DNA from: Frigidibacter sp037095735
Lineage (GTDB): Bacteria > Pseudomonadota > Alphaproteobacteria > Rhodobacterales > Rhodobacteraceae
Reading direction: 5' to 3'
NCBI RefSeq assembly: GCF_037095735.1
Contig: NZ_JBAWKD010000006.1
Coordinates: forward strand, 124,001-188,000
Length of the DNA: 64,000 bases
In this document: positions 25,953 through 34,308 of the stretch, piece by piece
Layout of the letters: every line of letters begins with the position of its first letter
Position numbering within the stretch: the first letter of the stretch is position 1
Notes under the pieces: generated by a model
The model's database searches: none
Told to the model about the DNA's origin: nothing
What the model saw: only the letters and a program-made list of their open reading frames with translations
Position numbers and translations under genes: made by a program

Positions 25953-26818
25953 TGGCAGCGCAGCTGCGCCATCGCGGTGCGCGCCTCGGACAGCTGCGGG
26001 CTCGACGGGAAGCGGCGGCCGACCTCGGACAGGGTCACGCAGGCTTCGTTCGACTGCCCAAGCTGGCCCAGCATCATGCCGAGCCGCGTCAGGTTCTCGG
26101 GCGCGCGCGTCCCCTCGGGGGCGTTCGAGAAGCCGTCCAGATAGGCGCGCGCGGCATTGGCGGTGTCGCCTGCCTTTTCCAGCGCCTGACCGCGCAGGAA
26201 CTGCGCGTCGCCCATCAGCGGCGAGCCAGGATAGGATTGGGCAAAGGTCGCAAACTGCGCAGCGGCGCCTTGAAAGTCACCGGAATCGAGCACCCCCTTG
26301 GCCCGATCGAAGTCCGATTTCTCGTTCAGGGCCAATTCCGCACCGCCCGAAGAGGCGGGCTTCGACGACGGCGCCGCGCTGGGCGCCGGCGCGGTCATCG
26401 CCGCCCCGCCGCCCGAAGAGGACGCGCCGCCGCCAAGGCTCGCGGTGATCGGCAGGCTGCCGACATCGCAGCCGCTTTCCATCTCGCACAGCCGGAACTC
26501 GATGTCGCCGATCCGGTTCGTGCCATCGGCGACGACCCGGCTCACGCGGTTTTGCAGCTCTTCGGTGGCGGAGGTGAGCCGCGACAGCTCGGCCTCCATC
26601 GTGTTCATCCGGTCGAGCGCCGAGGCGCCGCCCGCGGCCTGCAGGTTGGCCCCGTTCGAGGTCAGCTCCTGCTTCAGGCCCTGGATCTGGGCGGCGAGCT
26701 GCGACAGCTCCTTGCGGATGTCGGCCACGGTCTCGGCCCCGGCCGGCGCGGCAAGGGCCGTGCCGGTCGCGAGGGCGAGAAGCGCCGCGCGGATCGGGAA
26801 CCGGATCATGGCATTCAT
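25949..26818 (-). CDS. cpoB: Tol-Pal system periplasmic protein CpoB (YbgF)
   Basis: A 289-residue exported protein that coordinates outer-membrane constriction with peptidoglycan synthesis. The signal peptide ends near APAGAE (about residue 28), and a coiled-coil trimerisation region covers about 30-110 (ADIRKELSQLAAQIQGLKQE). A low-complexity Ser/Ala/Pro linker follows, then C-terminal tetratricopeptide repeats (about 165-285) of the FAQSYPGSPLMGDAQFLRGQ type. The start ATG lies 2 bases from the pal stop, and its end overlaps tilS. Four cysteines are present, two in the motif CEMESGC. Confidence 0.93.
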   Translation of the reverse strand: MNAMIRFPIRAALLALATGTALAAPAGAETVADIRKELSQLAAQIQGLKQELTSNGANLQAAGGASALDRMNTMEAELSRLTSATEELQNRVSRVVADGTNRIGDIEFRLCEMESGCDVGSLPITASLGGGASSSGGGAAMTAPAPSAAPSSKPASSGGAELALNEKSDFDRAKGVLDSGDFQGAAAQFATFAQSYPGSPLMGDAQFLRGQALEKAGDTANAARAYLDGFSNAPEGTRAPENLTRLGMMLGQLGQSNEACVTLSEVGRRFPSSPQLSEARTAMAQLRCQ

Positions 26819-26820
26819 CC

Positions 26821-27357
26821 TCAGCTGCCGGCGCCGACCGAGATCACGGTGACGGCACGGCGGTTGCGGGCGTAGCAGCTTTCTTCCGAGCAGATCGCCA
26901 GCGGACGCTCCTTGCCGTAGCTGACAGTGCGCAGGCGGTTGGCGGCGACGCCGTTGGCGATCAGGAAGTCCTGCACGGCCGAAGCGCGGCGGGCGCCCAG
27001 CGCGATGTTGTACTCGCGGGTGCCCTGTTCGTCGGCATGGCCTTCGATGATGGCGGTGTAGTTCGGGTGCGAGTTCAGCCACTGCGCCTGACCGGTCAGG
27101 ATCATGCGGGCCTCGTTCGACACGGTCGACTGGTCGACGGCGAAGTTCACCATGTCGCCGATGGTCTGCTGGAAGTAGGCCGGCGAGTTCGGGTTGTTCG
27201 GGTCATTGGCCCCGCCCGCGCCATAGGCGCCGTTCGCGCCGTAGCCGCCCGCACCGTTCATGCCACCGGCACCGCCGGCGCCGTAGCGGTTGGGGTTGTT
27301 GCAGGCCGCGAGCGCCAGCGCGCAAAGCAGCAGAATGGCCGAGGAATGCAGTTTCAT
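26821..27357 (-). CDS. pal: Peptidoglycan-associated lipoprotein Pal
   Basis: A 178-residue outer-membrane lipoprotein. The signal peptide ends in LALAAC (lipidated Cys19). A Gly/Asn/Tyr-rich linker of about 40 residues with repeated GGYGANGAYG-like units leads into the OmpA-like domain (about 75-175) with IIEGHADEQGTREYN, LGARRASAVQDFL and VSYGKERP. It binds peptidoglycan and TolB. ATG 27357 is preferred over one 33 bases upstream because it gives a correct lipoprotein signal. Confidence 0.96.
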   Translation of the reverse strand: MKLHSSAILLLCALALAACNNPNRYGAGGAGGMNGAGGYGANGAYGAGGANDPNNPNSPAYFQQTIGDMVNFAVDQSTVSNEARMILTGQAQWLNSHPNYTAIIEGHADEQGTREYNIALGARRASAVQDFLIANGVAANRLRTVSYGKERPLAICSEESCYARNRRAVTVISVGAGS

Positions 27358-27381
27358 GGGTGTTCCGCCTGTTATGAGCCG

Positions 27382-27425
27382 CCGGGGCATTCGCGCCCCG
27401 GCCTTGTCCGTCTTGGTCCGTCTTG
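27382..27425 (-). promoter_or_regulatory. Hairpin and tandem repeat in the tolB-pal intergenic leader
   Basis: A 7-bp stem CCGGGGC (27382-27388) with 27395-27401 is followed (in plus coordinates) by the 10-base unit GTCCGTCTTG twice in tandem (27406-27415 and 27416-27425). They lie in the 135-base leader of pal. This could attenuate read-through from tolB or mark a separate pal transcript; no promoter was identified. Confidence 0.4.
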
Positions 27426-27492
27426 GCCCCGCTTTACCAAAGCGATCACGCCTTGGAAACGATTGCCTTCATCCTTCGGGGGCCTCTGCCCG

Positions 27493-28833
27493 TTACTTCA
27501 GCAGCGGCGACCAGGCCGGGTCCGAAGCCGCGCCGGAGGTCGGCACCGCCTTCAGGTTCCGCCCCGAGACATCGACCGAGAACAGCCGCGGCTCGCCGCC
27601 GGCGCCGGCGGTTTCGCGCGTGAACATCACCACCCGGCCATTCGGCGCCCAGGTCGGACCCTCGTCAAGGAACGAGGCCGTGAGAAGCCGCTCTTCCGAA
27701 CCGTCGGTGCGCATCACGCCGATGTGGAAGCGGCCGGCATTCTGCTTGGTGAAGGCGATCAGGTCGCCGCGCGGCGACCAGACCGGCGTGCCATAGCGAC
27801 CCTCGCCGAACGAGATCCGCGTCGGTTCGCCCCCGTTCGCGCCCATGATGTAGATCTGCTGCCCGCCCGAGCGGTCGCTTTCGAAGACGATGCGCGAGCC
27901 GTCCGGCGAGAAGGACGGCGCGGTCTCGATCGCGGGGGTGTTGGTCAACCGCTGGGTCTGGCCCGAGCGCAGGTCCATCTTCCAGATGTCGGTGTTGCCG
28001 CCCTGCTCGACCGAATAGACGATCTGCGACCCGTCGGGCGAGAAGCGCGGGGCGAAGGTCATCGTGCCGGGCGTCTCGGGCAGCAGCTGCGACGAGACGT
28101 TCGACAGGTTCAGCATCTTGATGCGCGGGAAGCCGGTCTCGAAGGTGGTGTAAAGCACCCGGTCGCCCGAGGGCGAGAAGCGGGGCGACATCACGATGGT
28201 CGAGCTGTCGGTCAGATACTGCGGACCGGCGCCGTCGTAATCCATGATGCCAAGGCGCTTCTGGCGCTTGTCCTTCGGCCCGATCTCCTGGACGTAGACC
28301 ACGCGGCTGTCGAAATAGCCGCCCTCGCCGGTGATGCGCGAATAGACCTGGTCGGCGACCTTGTGGGCCATCCGGCGCCACGAGGCGGCCGAGGCCACGT
28401 ATTGCTGCCCCTCGCCCAGCTGCTGGCCGGCGAAGACGTCATAGAGGCGGAACTTGACGGTGATCTTGTCGCCCGAGACCGAGACCGAGCCGCCGACCAG
28501 CGCCTCGGCATTGATCGCGCGCCAGTCCTGATAGGACACCGGGGCGTCGAACGAGGTGATGCGCGCGATATGGGCCGAAGCCGGGATCTCGCGGAAGAGG
28601 CCCGTGCCGGTGAGGTCGGCGTTCAGCACCTGTGTCAGCTGCGCGGCATACTGCTGGGCGGCGGCGTTCTCGGCCACGAAGACCGGGGCGGCATAGGGCA
28701 AGGGCTCGATCACGCCCTGATCGATCTCAATCCGAAGCGGCCCGCGATCCTGCGCGAGCGCCGGCGAGACGGCGAAGGGCGCCGCGAGCGCGGCCGCCGA
28801 GAGAAGCGCCGCGAGGGCGGTCTTGCGAAGCAT
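27493..28833 (-). CDS. tolB: Tol-Pal periplasmic beta-propeller protein TolB
   Basis: A 446-residue periplasmic protein. The signal peptide ends near SPALAQ (about residue 27). The N-terminal alpha/beta domain (about 30-165) is followed by a six-bladed propeller whose blades repeat SPDGSxI/RI-V-F/Y motifs (SPSGDRVLYT, SPDGSQIVYS and SPDGSRIVFE are visible). It shuttles between Pal and TolA. ATG 28833 is supported by GGGGAGAC upstream and by the signal peptide. It lies 68 bases after tolA. Confidence 0.96.
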   Translation of the reverse strand: MLRKTALAALLSAAALAAPFAVSPALAQDRGPLRIEIDQGVIEPLPYAAPVFVAENAAAQQYAAQLTQVLNADLTGTGLFREIPASAHIARITSFDAPVSYQDWRAINAEALVGGSVSVSGDKITVKFRLYDVFAGQQLGEGQQYVASAASWRRMAHKVADQVYSRITGEGGYFDSRVVYVQEIGPKDKRQKRLGIMDYDGAGPQYLTDSSTIVMSPRFSPSGDRVLYTTFETGFPRIKMLNLSNVSSQLLPETPGTMTFAPRFSPDGSQIVYSVEQGGNTDIWKMDLRSGQTQRLTNTPAIETAPSFSPDGSRIVFESDRSGGQQIYIMGANGGEPTRISFGEGRYGTPVWSPRGDLIAFTKQNAGRFHIGVMRTDGSEERLLTASFLDEGPTWAPNGRVVMFTRETAGAGGEPRLFSVDVSGRNLKAVPTSGAASDPAWSPLLK

Positions 28834-28901
28834 GGGAAGTCTCCCCCTGGTTCCGGGCCGCGCCGGGCCGCCGGGTTTCGTCGTGTCGTGCGGGCTGCGG
28901 G

Positions 28902-30308
28902 TCATTTCATGCGCATCCCGTTCGGGTTGAAGACCATTTCGATCTCCTGCCACTGGCCGTATTTCTCGGCCGGAAGATTGTAGCCGGTCGGGCCCGCGCA
29001 GCGCAGGATCGCGCGCCGCCCGGCCTCGTAGGCCTGCTGGGCCGCGGCTTCCGACCCGCCCGAGAACTCGGCCATCTTCATCGAGGAAGACACCGGCTTG
29101 CCATCGGGGCCCATCGAGACGCGGACCGTCACCGTCACCCGCTGCGCCTCGGACGAGAGCGAGCCGATGTTCCAGCAGGCCTGCACCGCGACGCGCAGCG
29201 CGTCCTTCTCGCCGCTGGTCATCGGCGGGCCGTCGGCGGCGAGGCCTGTGCCCTGCCGGCTTTCGCCCTGCTGGGTCGCCCCGCCCATCGCCTCTTTCAG
29301 CGCGGCATCGGTCGCGGCCTTCTCGGCAGCGGCGGCGGCGGCCTTGTCGGCGGCGGCCTTCTTGTCCGCGGCGGCCTTGGCATCCGCAGCCTTCTTCTCG
29401 GCCGCCTTCTTGTCTGCCGCAGCCTTGTCCGCCGCAGCCTTGGCGTCAGCGGCCTTCTTCTCGGCCGCCTTCTTCTCGTCGGCGGCTTTCTTCTCTGCCG
29501 CGGCCTTGGCATCGGCAGCCTTCTTGTCCGCAGCGGCCTTGGCGTCAGCGGCCTTCTTCTCGGCAGCCTTCTTGTCGGCGGCGGCCTTCTCGGCAGCCGC
29601 CTTGGCGTCGGCTTCGGCCTGCGCGGCGGCGGCGACCTTGGTCGGGTCGGGCGCGGCGGTCTCGTCTGCCTTGTTCTCTTCGGTCGCGATCTCGGTCGCG
29701 GCCTCTTCCGGCGCGGCGGGTTTCTTCTTCTCTTCGACCGGCACCGGCTCGGGCGTGGGCTCGGGGCGCTTCTCGGCCACAGTCTCGGGCGAGACCTCTG
29801 CATCGGGCGGCGGCGGGGCCGCGGGCGTGGGGGCCACGCGCGGGCTTGGGCGCTGCTTCGGACGCGGGCTCACCTTGGCGGCCAGCGCCGCGGCCTGTTC
29901 GGTCTTCGGCGCAGGCGGCGCCGAGGGCGCGGCGGCGCTGACCGTGGGCGTCGGCGGCGCAAGCTGCGAGACGTCGGGTGCAGCATCGGCCGTCGCGGCC
30001 GGCGGCGGGGCCGAGGTCGCGGGCGACGGCGCGGGTTCGGGCTCGGCCGCCTCGGCGGTGTCGGGCGCGGCTTCCGGCGGCGGCGACGAGGCCAGCGGCG
30101 TCGGCGTCGCGGCGGGCGGCGTCGGCGCGCGGCTCGCCGCGGCCTCGAGCGCCGCGAAATCGCTTTCCGACATGATCGAGACGGACGCGCTCTCGACCGG
30201 GGCCGAGGGCTTGGGCTGGAAGAGCCAGCCGCCAAGGATCGCCCAGAGGAACAGCGCCGCGTGTCCCCCTGCCGATACCGTGATGCCGATTCTGTCCGAA
30301 CGTACCAT
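28902..30308 (-). CDS. tolA: Cell envelope integrity protein TolA
   Basis: A 468-residue inner-membrane protein. A single N-terminal helix (about residues 10-30) is followed by a Pro/Ala/Glu-rich stretch. Next comes a long Lys/Ala/Asp-rich helical region (about 220-345) built from variants of AAEKKAADAKAAADKK, and then the C-terminal domain 3 (about 368-468) with two cysteines and GPDGKPVSSSM. It spans the periplasm and links TolQR force to Pal/TolB. ATG 30308 follows GAAGG at the right distance. The repeated AAG/GCC-type codons make this stretch prone to length change, and its antisense strand shows long spurious open frames. Confidence 0.93.
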   Translation of the reverse strand: MVRSDRIGITVSAGGHAALFLWAILGGWLFQPKPSAPVESASVSIMSESDFAALEAAASRAPTPPAATPTPLASSPPPEAAPDTAEAAEPEPAPSPATSAPPPAATADAAPDVSQLAPPTPTVSAAAPSAPPAPKTEQAAALAAKVSPRPKQRPSPRVAPTPAAPPPPDAEVSPETVAEKRPEPTPEPVPVEEKKKPAAPEEAATEIATEENKADETAAPDPTKVAAAAQAEADAKAAAEKAAADKKAAEKKAADAKAAADKKAADAKAAAEKKAADEKKAAEKKAADAKAAADKAAADKKAAEKKAADAKAAADKKAAADKAAAAAAEKAATDAALKEAMGGATQQGESRQGTGLAADGPPMTSGEKDALRVAVQACWNIGSLSSEAQRVTVTVRVSMGPDGKPVSSSMKMAEFSGGSEAAAQQAYEAGRRAILRCAGPTGYNLPAEKYGQWQEIEMVFNPNGMRMK

Positions 30309-30370
30309 GCTGCCTTCAGCCAAGCTGTGCTCCGCGCCCTACCGGGCCGGGCGCCTGTGTCGCTCTGTCG

Positions 30371-30865
30371 TCAGTTGCTCGGGGCCGTCCGACCGTTCAT
30401 GGTCGGCCCGCCGCCGTCGGTCACCAGCGTGATCGCGCTGAAGCCCGCATTGTTCAGCGCGCCCATGACCTGCACGACCCGCTCGTAGGGGATGCTGCCA
30501 TCGGCGCGCAGGAACAGCTTGTTGTCCTTGCGCTCGGCGGCCACCGCCTGCAGCCGCACCACAAGCTCGTCCTCGGGCGTCGGCGTGTTCATCACCGAAA
30601 CCGTGCCATCGGCCTGCAGCGAGATCGTCAGCGGCTCTTCCTGCTCGGTCGGGACCGCCTGCGCGGCGGTCTTGGGCAGTTCCAGCGGCACGCCCACGGT
30701 CATCAGCGGTGCCGCGACCATGAAGATGATCAAAAGCACAAGCATCACGTCGACGAAGGGCGTGATGTTGATCTCGCTCATCGCGGCCGAACGGCCACCG
30801 CCGCGCCGCCGTCCGCCCCCGCGACGACCACCGCCGCCGCCCTTCTTCATGACCCCGGCCCCCAT
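30371..30865 (-). CDS. tolR: Tol-Pal proton channel subunit TolR
   Basis: A 164-residue ExbD/TolR protein with an unusually Gly/Arg-rich cytoplasmic N-terminus (GGGGGRRGGGRRRGGG, residues 9-24). The membrane helix NITPFVDVMLVLLIIFMV carries the essential aspartate (Asp39), and a periplasmic domain follows. With TolQ it converts the proton gradient into movement of TolA. The predicted start at 30865 is 3 bases after the tolQ stop; ATG 30850 would be an alternative. Confidence 0.94.
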   Translation of the reverse strand: MGAGVMKKGGGGGRRGGGRRRGGGRSAAMSEINITPFVDVMLVLLIIFMVAAPLMTVGVPLELPKTAAQAVPTEQEEPLTISLQADGTVSVMNTPTPEDELVVRLQAVAAERKDNKLFLRADGSIPYERVVQVMGALNNAGFSAITLVTDGGGPTMNGRTAPSN

Positions 30866-30868
30866 CGC

Positions 30869-31564
30869 TCAGGCGTCCAGCTGGCGCGAGAGGATGGTCG
30901 AGAATTCGTCCGCAAAGGCCTCGTAGCCCGAGATGATGCGGTCGCTGTCGCCCGAAAGCTTGTTGTAGAAGATCACGGCCGGGATCGCGGCGACCAGGCC
31001 GATGCCGGTGGCCAGCAGCGCCTCGGCGATGCCCGGGGCCACGACGGCCAGCGAGGTGTTCTGCGAGATCGCGATCTCCTCGAAAGCGGTCTTGATCCCC
31101 CAGACGGTGCCGAAGAGGCCGATGAACGGTGCGGTCGAGCCGGTGGTCGCCAGCACGCCCAGGCCCGAATTCAGCTTCTCGCTTTCCTTGGCGATCGCCA
31201 CGTCCATCGAGCGGTCGATGCGCGCCTGCGCCCCGGCGATCAGCCCGCCGTCCTGACGGTGCGACCGGCGCCATTCCAGCATGCCGGCGGCGAAGACCTT
31301 TTCAGAGGCGCCATCGGGGGCCGAACCGATCTTTTCGAACAGCTCGTCCAGCGGCTCGCCCGACCAGAACGAGCGGTCGAAGATCGAGGCTTCGCGGCGC
31401 GCCAGCCGGTAGACGATGTATTTCTGGATGATGATCGCCCAGGACCAGATGCTGGCGCCGATCAGCGCGAGCATCACGAGCTTAACGGTCAGAGAGGCGC
31501 GCGCGAAAAGCGCAAGCAAAGAGAAATCAATCTCCTGCGCCGAGGCAAGGGCGTGGGTGTCCAT
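30869..31564 (-). CDS. tolQ: Tol-Pal proton channel subunit TolQ
   Basis: A 231-residue MotA/TolQ/ExbB proton channel protein. Helix 1 is around residues 20-42. A large cytoplasmic loop includes EKVFAAGMLEWRRS. Helices 2 and 3 contain TTGSTAPFIGLFGTVWGI and GIAEALLATGIGLVAAIPAV, the family signatures with the polar residues lining the channel. It is the first gene of tolQRAB-pal-cpoB, about 60 bases downstream of a good sigma-70-type promoter. Confidence 0.96.
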   Translation of the reverse strand: MDTHALASAQEIDFSLLALFARASLTVKLVMLALIGASIWSWAIIIQKYIVYRLARREASIFDRSFWSGEPLDELFEKIGSAPDGASEKVFAAGMLEWRRSHRQDGGLIAGAQARIDRSMDVAIAKESEKLNSGLGVLATTGSTAPFIGLFGTVWGIKTAFEEIAISQNTSLAVVAPGIAEALLATGIGLVAAIPAVIFYNKLSGDSDRIISGYEAFADEFSTILSRQLDA

Positions 31565-31622
31565 ACTGTCTGCTCGCCGGTGTTTTTACGGGGCCGCGTT
31601 CTTGCGGCCCTCATTGGCGCGG

Positions 31623-31651
31623 ATTCTACAGTTTTGGAAGGGGAATGCCAA
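31623..31651 (-). promoter_or_regulatory. Sigma-70-type promoter of the tol-pal operon
   Basis: Read on the minus strand, -35 TTGGCA (31651-31646) and -10 TAGAAT (31628-31623) are separated by exactly 17 bases, each matching five of six consensus positions. Transcription would begin near 31616, leaving a leader of about 50 bases before the tolQ ATG. It makes the tol genes partly independent of ybgC. Confidence 0.75.
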
Positions 31652-31735
31652 CACATCTGCGTCAGTTGGGCGCAGGGCTGCCATGCATCTTGCGCCCTGC
31701 CTGGAGCAGAACACCGCAGGCTGTGCCAGCGTGGT

Positions 31736-32140
31736 TCAGTGCACCGCAGGCACGAGTTGCGCGCGCAAGGCTGCGGGCAACCGCGCAGGGGCCCCGGCCT
31801 CGGTCAGGCAGACCAGCGTGACCTGCGCGGTGAACAGACGCTCTTCGGCGCGCAGCACCGTCTGGTCCAGCACCAGCCGCGCCGCGGTGGCCCCCATCAG
31901 CCGGGTCTCGACCGTCAGCTCGTCGTCGAAACGCGCGGGGCGCAGGTAGTCGGCCTCGAGCCGGCGCACGGCGAAGACGAGATGGTCTTCTTCCTTCATC
32001 CGCCGCTGGTCCAGCCCCAGGTCGCGCACCCATTCGCTGCGCGCCCTTTCGATGAAGCGCAGGTAGTTCGCGTAATAGACGATGCCGGCGAGGTCCGTGT
32101 CCTCGTAATAGACGCGGCAGGTGAAGCGATGGTCGGTCAT
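31736..32140 (-). CDS. ybgC: Tol-Pal-associated acyl-CoA thioesterase YbgC
   Basis: A 134-residue hotdog-fold thioesterase. The YYEDTDLAGIVYYANYLRF motif (residues 11-29) holds the catalytic Asp (Asp16) of the 4-hydroxybenzoyl-CoA-thioesterase type, and ARSEWVRDLG follows. YbgC is regularly encoded in front of tolQ and acts on acyl-CoA or acyl-ACP near the membrane. Its start overlaps the stop of the upstream gene in ATGA. About 170 bases with the tolQ promoter separate it from tolQ. Confidence 0.94.
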   Translation of the reverse strand: MTDHRFTCRVYYEDTDLAGIVYYANYLRFIERARSEWVRDLGLDQRRMKEEDHLVFAVRRLEADYLRPARFDDELTVETRLMGATAARLVLDQTVLRAEERLFTAQVTLVCLTEAGAPARLPAALRAQLVPAVH

Positions 32141-32784
32141 GCGGCGTCTCCCTTCAGCGCGCGGGCGAAAAGGCGCAGCCCATGCGCGGGCTCGGTCGCA
32201 GCGACGGGCAGGACAGGATCGTAGGCCGCGCGGATCACCGCGGCGACCGCGGGGCGCAGCACCGCCACGCCGCCGGCCTGGGCCAGGGGCGAGCGGTCGC
32301 GGAACGCGCCCTCGGACCAGGTCAGGATCATCTGCACCGCCTCTGCGAGCGCCAGATCCTCGGCCGGCATCTCGGCCAGCGGCCCCGCGATGCGCAGGAA
32401 GACGAAGCCCGCGCGGATCGCGCCCGAGGCCTCGAACCGGAAGCTGCGGTAGTGATGGGCGTCCGCCGCCTGCAGCCGGGATACGAGATCGGACGTCACG
32501 CCCGCGCCGCCCAGCAGCCTGTCCAGATCGGGCACGGCCTCGAGATCGGTCCAGTCGCGCAGGAAGAACAGGAAGAGGTTGGCCCCCTGCTCGGGGTCGG
32601 TTTCCGCCATCCGGTGCCCGGCCAGCATCACCACGCCTTCGATCGCGCCCTTGACCGTGGCCAGCGTCTCGTCCGTCACTCCGAAGACGACGGGCACGAT
32701 CGGCCGGTCCCAGCGCGCGCACAGAAAGCTGCCGTCGTCGCGGGTGAAGAGACGGGCCAGCGTATCGGGGTCGAGATCCTGCAT
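32137..32784 (-). CDS. Conserved hypothetical protein upstream of ybgC
   Basis: A 215-residue soluble protein, no signal peptide and no membrane helix, mixed alpha/beta. Recognisable segments are FTRDDGSFLCARWDRPIVPVVFG near the N-terminus and GVVMLAGHRMAETDPEQGANLF in the middle (quoted in part: residues about 13-35 and 50-71). I associate it with Rhodobacterales genomes but know no function. It ends in an ATGA overlap with ybgC, so it is translationally coupled to it. Its 5' region has AAGGAGGTG-like sequence just before ATG 32784, a strong ribosome binding site. Confidence 0.75.
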   Translation of the reverse strand: MQDLDPDTLARLFTRDDGSFLCARWDRPIVPVVFGVTDETLATVKGAIEGVVMLAGHRMAETDPEQGANLFLFFLRDWTDLEAVPDLDRLLGGAGVTSDLVSRLQAADAHHYRSFRFEASGAIRAGFVFLRIAGPLAEMPAEDLALAEAVQMILTWSEGAFRDRSPLAQAGGVAVLRPAVAAVIRAAYDPVLPVAATEPAHGLRLFARALKGDAA

Positions 32785-32887
32785 CGGGCACCTCCTTCCC
32801 CTCCCCTAGCCAGAGCGCGCGCGCCCCTCAACCCCCCTGCCGTGCCGTCACGCCGCGGCGACCGCGCATCGTGCCGCGATGCGGCGC

Positions 32888-32937
32888 TTGACATGCGCGC
32901 GCGGCGCATCATTATCCAGTTTTGAGAATGGTTCTCA
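32888..32937 (+). promoter_or_regulatory. mntH promoter with Fur/Mur-type operator
   Basis: -35 TTGACA (32888-32893, perfect) and -10 CATTAT (32910-32915) are 16 bases apart; transcription should start near 32922. Directly there lies TGAGAATGGTTCTCA (32923-32937), a palindrome with 6-bp perfect arms that also fits the 7-1-7 layout of Fur-family boxes. A repressor bound here would block the start site. The obvious candidate is the manganese-responsive Fur homologue Mur, or MntR. Confidence 0.8.
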
Positions 32938-32956
32938 TTTACAGGAACAAAAGCAG

Positions 32957-34306
32957 ATGGCGGATCAGTTCGGGATCGGGGCCTTCGCCGAGCAGGGGCG
33001 CGACTGGCGCCAGACGCGCGGCGAGGCGGCTCTGGTCGATGTGCATCGCACGGTGCGGGTGCCCAAGGCGGGTGCGCGGCGGATCCTCGCCTTCCTCGGG
33101 CCGGGCTACATGGTGGCCGTGGGCTACATGGACCCGGGCAACTGGGCGACCTCGCTCGCCGGGGGCTCGAAATTCGGCTACACGCTGCTGACCGTCGCGC
33201 TGATCTCGAACATCATGGCGATCGTGCTGCAGTCGCTCTGCGCGCGGCTGGCCATCGCCACCGGCCGTGACCTCGCGCAGGCCTGCCGCGACGCCTTCGC
33301 GCCCTGGCTGCGCATCCCGCTGTGGTTCCTGGCCGAGCTTGCGATCATCGCCACCGACATCGCCGAGGTGATCGGCACCGCGATCGGCCTGAACCTCTTG
33401 TTCGGGATCCCGCTGGAAATCGGGGTGATCCTGACCTCGCTCGATGTCTTCCTGATCCTTTGGCTGCAGAAGAAGGGGTTCCGCTGGCTCGAGGCCTTCG
33501 TGATCGCGCTGCTCGCCGTCATCACCGCCTGTTTCGCGGTGCAGGTCTTCCTGGCCGATCCCGACTGGCGCGGGGTGATCCTTGGCTTCGCGCCGACGGT
33601 CGAGATCGTGAAGAACCCCGAGATGCTCTACCTCGCGCTCGGAATCCTCGGGGCGACGGTGATGCCGCACAACCTCTACCTGCACTCGGCCATCGTGCAG
33701 ACCCGCGCCTGGGGCGACAGCACGCCCGAGAAACGCCACGCGCTGAAATGGGCCACCATCGATTCGACCGTGGCGCTGATGTTCGCCCTGCTGATCAACG
33801 CCTCGATCCTGATCCTTGCCGCGGCCTCGTTCCATGCCAGCGGCCAGTTCGACGTGGCCGAGATCGACCAGGCCCATTCGCTGATCGGCCCGATGCTGGG
33901 CGCCAGCGCGGCACCGGCGCTGTTTGCAGTCGCTCTGCTGTGCTGCGGGCTGAACTCGACGGTGACGGCGACGCTGGCCGGGCAGGCGGTGATGGAGGGC
34001 TTCCTGCAGATGAAGATCGCCCCCTGGCTGCGTCGGATGGTGACGCGGGCAATCGCCATCGTTCCGGCGGCCGGCGTGACGATCCTCTACGGCAGCTCGG
34101 GCACAGGAGAGCTTCTGATCCTGACGCAGGTCGTGCTGTCGCTGCAGCTCTCCTTCGCAGTCGTGCCGCTGGTGATGTTCACCACCGACCGGCGCAAGAT
34201 GGGCTCGATGGTCGCGCCGCTCTGGCTTGGGCTCTTTGCCACGCTGATCGCGGCGGTGATCGTGGTGCTGAACCTCAAGCTGATCTGGGACTTCTTCCTC
34301 GCCTGA
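32957..34306 (+). CDS. mntH: Nramp-family Mn2+/H+ symporter
   Basis: A 449-residue polytopic transporter with about 11 helices. The metal-site motifs are present: MDPGNWAT in TM1 (DPGN 59-62) and MPHNLYLHS in TM6 (MPHN 236-239). It imports manganese (and iron) from the periplasm. ATG 32957 lies 20 bases after the operator palindrome, with AGGAAC upstream. Regulation by metal is inferred from that operator. It converges on the monooxygenase gene, the two stops only 2 bases apart. Confidence 0.96.
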   Translation: MADQFGIGAFAEQGRDWRQTRGEAALVDVHRTVRVPKAGARRILAFLGPGYMVAVGYMDPGNWATSLAGGSKFGYTLLTVALISNIMAIVLQSLCARLAIATGRDLAQACRDAFAPWLRIPLWFLAELAIIATDIAEVIGTAIGLNLLFGIPLEIGVILTSLDVFLILWLQKKGFRWLEAFVIALLAVITACFAVQVFLADPDWRGVILGFAPTVEIVKNPEMLYLALGILGATVMPHNLYLHSAIVQTRAWGDSTPEKRHALKWATIDSTVALMFALLINASILILAAASFHASGQFDVAEIDQAHSLIGPMLGASAAPALFAVALLCCGLNSTVTATLAGQAVMEGFLQMKIAPWLRRMVTRAIAIVPAAGVTILYGSSGTGELLILTQVVLSLQLSFAVVPLVMFTTDRRKMGSMVAPLWLGLFATLIAAVIVVLNLKLIWDFFLA

Positions 34307-34308
34307 CC

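Noticed and set aside
28632..30488. Long plus-strand frames opposite tolA encoding Gly/Arg/Leu or Ala/Ser-rich repeats
   Set aside because: They mirror the Lys/Ala repeat region of TolA and have no family match; the repeats create open frames on all strands.
31660..31710. GCAGGGC/GCCCTGC stem between ybgC and tolQ as a terminator
   Set aside because: Long loop, no T run, and it lies upstream of the tolQ promoter; probably chance pairing in GC-rich DNA.
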